Source: a bacterium (lineage in GTDB: Bacteria > Chloroflexota > Dormibacteria > UBA8260 > Bog-877). Taken from it: a DNA stretch of 10,628 nucleotides. The notes under the pieces were generated by a model that was not told the origin of the DNA, ran no database searches, and saw only the letters and a list, made by a program, of their open reading frames with translations. Positions 6,256 to 10,628 of the stretch are shown here, piece by piece; positions within the stretch are counted from its first letter, which is position 1; every line of letters starts with the position of its first letter. A program made the translations under genes and the position numbers. The stretch is from assembly GCA_021817025.1 (NCBI GenBank), contig JAKAWF010000104.1, positions 1 to 10,628 of the forward strand. Reading direction: 5' to 3'.

Positions 6256-7113
6256 ATGCCCAGGCCCGATCGTGGCGGCGAACTTACAGGGCCGGGCACG
6301 ACGCCCAGGGCCGGTGAGCATCCCAGCTCCGATGGGGGGTCGGCTCCGACCGCCACCGGCGTGACGACCGCTCCAGCCGGCCACGCCGCGGCCAGCCTCC
6401 GCGACCTTCTCAGCCGCTGTTTGGACACTGTAAGGTGGCCGGGGCAGTTGCCCGCCCCATCCCACCCGGAAGACATCCGCGGTTTGACCCGGCGCCAGGT
6501 GAGAGCGGTCCGCCGCCTCCCGGAGGGAGGGCTCACCATGCAGGAGTTTGCCCAGGCTCTGGGTCTGAACGGCCCCTCCGCGACGGTTCTGGACGACCGG
6601 CTGGTGCGCTCCGGCGCGGCGAAACGCCGAAGCGACGGCGAAGATCGCGGGATCGTCCGACCACTGCCGGCCATCGCCGGCACGGCGATGGCCGAGGAGT
6701 ACTTGGGCCCTCAGGAAGCAGCGGTCACGCGCCTTCTCACCGGGCTACCGGTCAGCTCCCTGGTGCCTCTGGCCGGGGCCATGCACTTCCTGTCCACCAT
6801 CGGCGGCGGCCACCGCACCCCAGCGATCGTGGAAGGGCGCTCGCCTCACCCGGTTCTGTGGCGTCGAAGCGATGGACTCGAGGGGCACTTCGCTCGAGCC
6901 GGCGAGGCGATTCGTCCTAAGCCCGTAGCCGCCCCGTGGCCGCCGCCGATGAACGCCCTCGGGACCACCCCACCACGCGGAGTCGGGGCCCACTTCCTGG
7001 CTGGCTCCGCTTCGTTGGACAGCCTGGCAAAGGGGCAGGTTGCGGGCCTCAGGGTCATCGTCGACGCCGCCGCGGCCGACGTCGCGGGTCTGGCCGCGTC
7101 ATTGTCTGGCTGA
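6256..7113 (+). CDS. Divergent MarR-like winged-helix protein, possibly decaying
   Basis: The 285-residue frame carries a MarR-family pattern from about residue 46 to 180: RDLLSRCLDTV, GLTRRQVRAVRRL, the helix-turn-helix GLTMQEFAQALGLNGPSATVLDDRLVRSG, wing RRSDGEDRGIVR, then a dimerisation-type helix MAEEYLGPQEAAVTRLL. MarR proteins are dimeric DNA-binding regulators, usually repressing a neighbouring efflux or stress gene. Several positions look worn: the usual Leu/Val after SATxL is Asp, the wing lacks the second Arg of DRR, and the end of the wing is PAIAG rather than T-x-x-G. Residues 1-45 are low-complexity, and about 100 residues beyond the domain (from near 6800) match nothing I know, as if the original stop was lost. 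A good AAGGAG-8-ATG supports a once genuine gene. It is either a divergent regulator or an in-frame pseudogene; no target gene flanks it. Confidence 0.5.
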   Translation: MPRPDRGGELTGPGTTPRAGEHPSSDGGSAPTATGVTTAPAGHAAASLRDLLSRCLDTVRWPGQLPAPSHPEDIRGLTRRQVRAVRRLPEGGLTMQEFAQALGLNGPSATVLDDRLVRSGAAKRRSDGEDRGIVRPLPAIAGTAMAEEYLGPQEAAVTRLLTGLPVSSLVPLAGAMHFLSTIGGGHRTPAIVEGRSPHPVLWRRSDGLEGHFARAGEAIRPKPVAAPWPPPMNALGTTPPRGVGAHFLAGSASLDSLAKGQVAGLRVIVDAAAADVAGLAASLSG

Positions 7114-7632
7114 CCTCGCGGCCCGGGGAAGTCGCCCGCTGGCGGTCTGCTGGCAGCGTTGACGCCGGTTCCCACGGCTCCCGGGACAGGAGTCAGCGCG
7201 CCCGCGTTTGCAAGCGTCACATGACCAGGACATCGCGAGCGCGGGCCACCTGGCGGAAGGCTCCAGTCGAGTGTGACGTCCCGGCTGGATCGGCCAGGGC
7301 CTGTGAGCACGGTCGCGCTGGCTGAGCCGGCCGGCCACACTTGGCGCCGCTCCGGGACGATGTCCAGCCACCCATACCCATGGTTGAAGGAGCGCTTTGT
7401 GCACGCACCCCTGTTGGAACGGCCGAGCCCGGCCGCCGTCCGGACTCCACGAACGGCCGCCACTTGGGGACCGACCCGGGCCGCGACCATCCAGCAGCGC
7501 CGGCTGGCCAGAGGGCACCAGCTCACGGTCGGGACTACGGCCCCGCCGGGTCACCAGTCCTCTAGACATAACGGATTGGCACAGAGGAACTTGAACTAAG
7601 GATGGCGCCGAGTCTCGATCAGCGCGGGAGAT
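7114..7632. other. Gene-free stretch between MarR-like frame and inverted-repeat segment
   Basis: About 520 bases. Frames on both strands are Arg/Pro/Gly-rich shadows with no motif, start signal or domain. The last 80 bases (from 7560) are noticeably more AT-rich than the rest and hold a TCCTCT/AGAGGA pair (7558-7563, 7583-7588) with a 19-base loop. It could be an insertion boundary; no tRNA or array is seen. Confidence 0.4.
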
Positions 7633-7642
7633 AATTCATGAT

Positions 7643-7662
7643 CGGGGTATCCATTTAGCCGG
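7643..7662 (+). repeat. Left inverted repeat of the putative element
   Basis: Begins CGGGGTATCC, ends TTAGCCGG. Pairs with 8158-8177 on the opposite strand, differing at three positions (third, fifteenth, sixteenth). Confidence 0.55.
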
Positions 7663-7687
7663 CCCAGCAGGCGGCGTGGCCGTTACG

Positions 7688-7693
7688 CTAAGC
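7688..7693 (+). promoter_or_regulatory. TAAGCT -10-like box before the small membrane-protein gene
   Basis: The same hexamer TAAGCT as before the asparaginase gene occurs at 7688-7693, just inside the left inverted repeat, about 36 bases before the GTG at 7730. This would give a leader of roughly 30 bases. No firm -35 box. Confidence 0.3.
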
Positions 7694-7729
7694 TGCCCTC
7701 GACGCTGCCCGCCATCAGATGGACCGCAA

Positions 7730-7930
7730 GTGAACTCGAAGGCATACCTGTTGATTGCCTCGGCCCTGGCCTTCGCCGTGGTGCCGGTGGCGGCTCTGGC
7801 GGCTATCGCGTTTCGTCGGGGCGGTGGGGAGTGGCTACAGGTTTCGTTGCTAGTCGTTGCCGTCGCGCTGCTGTTGGCGTCCGGGATCTGCCTCGGTATG
7901 GGGTGGAGCACCTCGAAAGTTCGGCCCTGA
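7730..7930 (+). CDS. 66-residue protein with two membrane helices
   Basis: From GTG 7730 the frame gives a compact small membrane protein: helix 1 about residues 5-26 (YLLIASALAFAVVPVAALAA), a short basic/Gly loop FRRGGGEW, helix 2 about 34-56 (LQVSLLVVAVALLLASGICL), and a short basic tail ending at TGA 7930. The longer reading from 7676 adds Cys/Pro-rich residues that do not look like protein. Only a weak GATGGA lies upstream of the GTG. The hydrophobic/loop/hydrophobic pattern in a GC-rich window, where noise reads as Arg/Pro/Ala, is the main reason to believe it. No family is recognised. It is the only plausible gene inside the inverted-repeat segment, so it may be that element's passenger. 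It could be a holin-like, toxin-like or accessory membrane peptide; no function is claimed. Confidence 0.55.
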   Translation: MNSKAYLLIASALAFAVVPVAALAAIAFRRGGGEWLQVSLLVVAVALLLASGICLGMGWSTSKVRP

Positions 7931-8345
7931 GCGGAGGCGGCTCGGCACGCCTCTCGGTGCTGATTGCGGTGCCAGGCACCCGGCAGGTGCCGCGTTGCGC
8001 GTGAGCTGCCCAGGTGGCCGAGCAGCCCCTGGACGGGGCACGCTACCGTCCCCCGTCCTCGCCCATGGCCCCCTGCCACCGCCCCGGTTGGGACACGCAC
8101 CGAGCATTGAGTGGCTGCGAGCCAGACAGCCCTCGAGAACGGCCAGCCTTCGGTAGTCCGGTCAAATGGATACCTCGAATTCATGAAACACGCGCACGGC
8201 CACCAGGAGCAGAGGCATGCCATCCAAAGTGCTTCGCTCGGGCTTCCAGAACTCCGTGGTGCGAGCGCTTGGCGTTGCATCAATTCCTACCCTATGTCTG
8301 GAGACCTGGTCACACGCCAGGCGACCTCGGTCAGTGGACGCTGGA
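7931..8345. other. Gene-free stretch downstream of the glycosyltransferase
   Basis: About 415 bases holding the right half and right boundary of the inverted-repeat segment and the 3' flank of the minus-strand GT2 gene. No frame on either strand has a motif or start signal. A weak CCTGG/CCAGG pair lies near 8304-8322, where a terminator for the leftward polysaccharide operon would be expected, without a T-run. Confidence 0.4.
8158..8177 (-). repeat. Right inverted repeat of the putative element
   Basis: Plus strand begins CCGGTCAAATGG and ends ATACCTCG; inverted copy of 7643-7662. Followed at once by AATTCATGA, matching the 9-mer outside the left repeat. Confidence 0.55.
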
Positions 8346-9581
8346 TCAGCGGGGGGCCGCTCCCTCCAGCTCGCTCAAGAGCCACTCCAGGGCCGGGGTG
8401 AGTGCCATCCCACCAGTGCGCACCATGGCCGCGATGCGCGCCCGGTCCCTACCCAGCCCCGTCGCCTCGGCGCTGGATATACGCAACAGTGTGCGTTCCA
8501 GGGCCGGCTCCGGCGCCACCGCGTAGAGCCGGCTGAGGACGGCCACCAGGGCGGCCACACTGGCCTGGGGCAGGTAGCTCTCGGCGTCGAAGAAGGTGGC
8601 CTCGCCCCGCCCTCCCAGAAACTCTCCATCGCGGCGGCGGCGGCGACTCTGAATCTGGCGGCGCGAGCTCAGCATCCCGGGCAGGCCCAGCCACGCCTCC
8701 AACAGCGCCCGTGCCGAAGCGGAGGCGTGGCGCTGTCGCCCAACCCGTCTCACATTGGCAGCGGTGCGGCGCAGGAGCACCCGGGCGGCTGCCCGGCGCT
8801 CCAGGTTCTTGACCGCGGTCCAGATCAGGTTGCGCTGGATCAGGCGAGCCTTGAAGCCGCCCCCCAGGTGGCGGGTGCTGGCGGAGTGGAAGTGGAACAC
8901 GCGGGCGCCCGGCACCGTCCAGAAGGTCTCCCCCAGAACCTGAGCCCGCAGCGACCAGTCGACGTCCTCGTAGAACATGAAGTAGCGGGTGTCCAAAGGC
9001 CCCACCCGAGCCCACGCCTGACGGCGGATCAGAGCTGCCGCGAAGCAGAGCCCGGCCACCTCCTCTTGAAGGTCGTACTGACCGGCGTCTGCCTGCCCAA
9101 GGCCGCGCTGCGAGCCCTCCCCCCCAGGATGGATCGCCATCCCCACCGAATCGATCACCACCCCAGGATTCGCCAGCAGGATCTTGGGGGCGAACCCGGC
9201 CGCATCGGGACGGGTCCCGGCGGCCTCGACCAGGCAGCGGACCGCATCCCGGTCCAGCCTGGCATCGGGGTTGAGCAGCAGCACCAGCTCGCCTCGGCCG
9301 AGCCCCACCCCCACGTTGGTGGCGGCGGCGTAGCCGAGATTGTCAGACTGCGCCGAAAAGACCAAGGACACTTCCTGGTTGCCCGCCAGCAACCCCTCGA
9401 GCTGGTCGCGGACACCGGTCCGGCGGGAGCCGTTGTCCACCACCACCAGCTCCAGCGGGCGGTAGTTGGAGTCCACGACCGACTGAACGCATTCCCGCAA
9501 GAGCTCGGGATCGGGCTCGTAGGTGACGACCAGGATGCTGACCAGCGGCCCGCCCGCAGTGGCCGTGGGTTGCGGGCTCAG
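8346..9581 (-). CDS. GT2-family glycosyltransferase (rhamnosyltransferase-like), CTG start
   Basis: Predicted 411-residue GT-A fold enzyme that adds a sugar from a nucleotide donor to a growing surface polysaccharide at the cytoplasmic membrane face. Landmarks: first strand SILVVTYEP (near 15-23), VVVDNGS (46-52), DNLGYAAATNVG (80-91), the metal-binding NPDA (104-107, standing for the DxD), and FMFYEDVDWSLR (201-212), typical of WbbL-like rhamnosyltransferases; HFHS lies near 230. The only ATG/GTG/TTG start in frame (TTG 9500) would drop the first beta strand, so it is probably not used. A CTG at 9581 overlaps the ATPase stop as CTGA, with GGTGG seven bases before it, and gives a complete fold. 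The last ~90 residues form a helical extension of unknown role. It lies directly behind the Wzt-like gene in one operon. Donor sugar cannot be read from sequence. Confidence 0.87.
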   Translation of the reverse strand: MSPQPTATAGGPLVSILVVTYEPDPELLRECVQSVVDSNYRPLELVVVDNGSRRTGVRDQLEGLLAGNQEVSLVFSAQSDNLGYAAATNVGVGLGRGELVLLLNPDARLDRDAVRCLVEAAGTRPDAAGFAPKILLANPGVVIDSVGMAIHPGGEGSQRGLGQADAGQYDLQEEVAGLCFAAALIRRQAWARVGPLDTRYFMFYEDVDWSLRAQVLGETFWTVPGARVFHFHSASTRHLGGGFKARLIQRNLIWTAVKNLERRAAARVLLRRTAANVRRVGRQRHASASARALLEAWLGLPGMLSSRRQIQSRRRRRDGEFLGGRGEATFFDAESYLPQASVAALVAVLSRLYAVAPEPALERTLLRISSAEATGLGRDRARIAAMVRTGGMALTPALEWLLSELEGAAPR

Positions 9582-10628
9582 ACCCCCACCACCTTTTCGT
9601 GGCGAACCGGCAGCTCCCAGCTGTGGCCCACCAGCGCCAGGCCGACCTCCCAGCGCCCGGGCGCGTGGACCCGGAAGCTCTGGGGCCGATCCAGCTCGGT
9701 GTAGACCTTGCCGCTGGTGATGTCCTCGATCTCGACCCGGGTCCCGTAGACGCCGTCGAGGAACGGCACCTCAGGGATCCTGAGGGTGACCGTGCCGGAC
9801 GCCTCCAAGATCGCTCCGCCCAATTCGCCATCGTCGGTCTGGGCGCTGAGCAGGGTCCCCTGCCCAGCGGGATAGAAGGACACCCGGAAGCGGACGTTGC
9901 GAAGCCAATCGGGGGCCTCGTAGGAGATCTGGACAGAGAGCTCCTGTCCGGTCTCGACCGCGTTCTCCTCGGCGCCGCCCAAGAAGGAGACGACCGTCAG
10001 CCGCACGCCCATCCAACCCGGCTGGGTGCCCCCTAGCTCTGCGGCAGAGGCCTGGAGAGCCGCCATCTCCCGACGATTGACCTCACCGATGTAGGCGCCG
10101 ACCACCAAGTCGGTCTCCCCCACCTGGCGCGGATCGCCATGCTCCATCCACAAGCAACGGTCGCAGAGATTGCGCACCGTCTCGGCGGCATGGGAGACGA
10201 AGATCAGCGTCCTGCCCTCACGACGCATCCCGTCGATATGGTCGATGCAGCGCCGCTGGAAGGCCTCGTCGCCGACCGCCAGCACCTCGTCCAGGAGCAG
10301 GATGTCCGGGTCCATGTGGATGGCGATCGAGAACCCCAGCCGGGCGTACATCCCGGAGCTGTAGTTGCGGACCGGGTTGTCGATGAACTGCTCCAGCTCC
10401 GCAAAGCCGATGATCTCGGCCATCACGGAGTTGATGTAGCGGCGGGGCAGCCCCAGGATGGCGCCGTTCAGGTAGATGTTCTCGCGACCGCTGTAGTCGG
10501 GATGGAAGCCGGCCCCGACCTCCAGCAGCGAGGCCAGCCGCCCGTGTACCGAGACCCGGCCACGGTCCGGGGTCAGGATGCCGGCGATGCACTTGAGCAG
10601 GGTCGACTTCCCCGACCCGTTGGCCCCG
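9578..10628 (-). CDS. Wzt/TagH-like polysaccharide export ABC ATPase, 5' end cut off
   Basis: The last 349 codons are present; the gene continues past the right edge. From the edge: Walker A GANGSGKST (1-9), Q-loop region GAGFHPDYSGRENI (38-51), ABC signature NYSSGMYARL (88-97, the SSGM form seen in polysaccharide exporters), Walker B DILLLDE with D-loop VLAVGDEAF (108-120), switch His146 in FVSHA. Residues about 185-349 form a beta-rich C-terminal domain like that of Wzt, which in O-antigen systems recognises the capped glycan end. The protein would power export of an undecaprenyl-linked polysaccharide with a permease (Wzm/TagG type), probably encoded upstream outside the window. A GTG-ATG at 10426 is internal, since the conserved nucleotide-binding half extends before it. 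Its stop overlaps the likely CTG start of the GT2 gene, which implies coupled translation. Wzt versus TagH/RfbE naming is not decidable here. Confidence 0.9.
   Translation of the reverse strand, partial: GANGSGKSTLLKCIAGILTPDRGRVSVHGRLASLLEVGAGFHPDYSGRENIYLNGAILGLPRRYINSVMAEIIGFAELEQFIDNPVRNYSSGMYARLGFSIAIHMDPDILLLDEVLAVGDEAFQRRCIDHIDGMRREGRTLIFVSHAAETVRNLCDRCLWMEHGDPRQVGETDLVVGAYIGEVNRREMAALQASAAELGGTQPGWMGVRLTVVSFLGGAEENAVETGQELSVQISYEAPDWLRNVRFRVSFYPAGQGTLLSAQTDDGELGGAILEASGTVTLRIPEVPFLDGVYGTRVEIEDITSGKVYTELDRPQSFRVHAPGRWEVGLALVGHSWELPVRHEKVVGV
9589..9593 (-). promoter_or_regulatory. GGTGG ribosome-binding-like site for the CTG start
   Basis: On the minus strand GGTGG, within the last codons of the ATPase, lies seven bases before CTG 9581. 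No such site exists at a good distance before TTG 9500. It is an imperfect Shine-Dalgarno match, and partly dictated by the Val codons of the ATPase. Confidence 0.35.

Larger units (their letters stand above)
7633..8186. mobile_element. Putative small inverted-repeat element with 9-bp direct repeats
   Basis: A 20-base repeat at 7643-7662 (core GGTATCCATTT, then AGCCGG) recurs inverted at 8158-8177 with 17 of 20 positions equal, including an unbroken 10-base or longer core. A second inverted match, TGGCCGTT (7677-7684) with AACGGCCA (8138-8145), lies just inside both, offset by two bases. Outside both ends stands the same-orientation 9-mer AATTCATGA (7633-7641 and 8178-8186), as a target duplication would. 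Between them is about 495 bp with a 66-codon membrane-protein frame but no transposase. This fits a MITE-like or passenger cassette moved in trans. Caution: TTCATGAA is self-complementary, so the outer 9-mer could instead be an extension of the inverted repeat. Confidence 0.45.

Noticed and set aside
7558..7588. TCCTCT/AGAGGA hairpin as an RNA gene or terminator
   Set aside because: Six-base arms with a 19-base loop are weak, no T-run, no tRNA-like arms nearby.
8217..9704. 495-codon plus-strand frame over the glycosyltransferase
   Set aside because: Antisense shadow of the GT2 gene and the end of the ATPase; composition typical of high-GC noise.
9578..10426. ATPase gene starting at 10426
   Set aside because: The frame continues upstream to the window edge and contains Walker A and the Q-loop region, so the apparent start is internal.
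1..10628. CRISPR array, tRNA, rRNA, riboswitch or defence system
   Set aside because: No evenly spaced repeats, no cloverleaf or rRNA signature, and no recognisable defence gene apart from the inactive-looking TnpB remnant.

Overview
The window is high-GC bacterial DNA (G/C dominates third codon positions, and long stop-free shadow frames lie opposite most real genes). Gene content and start signals fit a soil or sediment terrabacterial lineage such as Actinobacteriota, Chloroflexota or Dormibacterota. That placement is inference; there is no rRNA or other phylogenetic marker. Reliable signals are a PDZ-type HtrA lipoprotein, an L-asparaginase II family protein, a GtrA-like membrane protein, and a Wzt-like polysaccharide export ATPase followed by a GT2 glycosyltransferase.

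Layout: (a) 1-225, minus: the worn C-terminus of a TnpB (IS605 OrfB) protein, running off the left edge. (b) 297-3434, minus: a probable three-gene envelope operon reading htrA-like protease, then a PRC-barrel/DUF2171-like protein, then a membrane-anchored protein with a DUF4382-like, an SCO1-like and a TlpA-like domain in one chain. (c) 3435-3685: a divergent intergenic region. (d) 3686-4765, plus: asparaginase II, with a -10-like box placed for leaderless transcription. (e) 4766-5173: no convincing gene, one post-stop hairpin. (f) 5174-5620, plus: GtrA-family protein. (g) 5621-8345: a gene-poor 2.7 kb stretch holding only a divergent MarR-like frame and a 66-codon membrane-protein frame. The latter sits inside a ~535 bp segment bounded by inverted repeats and 9-bp direct repeats, the best candidate here for an undescribed small mobile element or cassette. 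(h) 8346-10628, minus: a surface-polysaccharide operon, GT2 glycosyltransferase directly behind a Wzt-like ATPase that is cut by the right edge. The glycosyltransferase has no ATG/GTG/TTG start that would include its first strand; a CTG overlapping the ATPase stop codon is the likely start.

Functionally, the two minus-strand operons both serve the cell envelope: extracytoplasmic protein quality control plus thiol/copper chemistry on the left, glycan building and export on the right. The middle looks like accessory, decaying DNA. No tRNA, rRNA or CRISPR array was seen.
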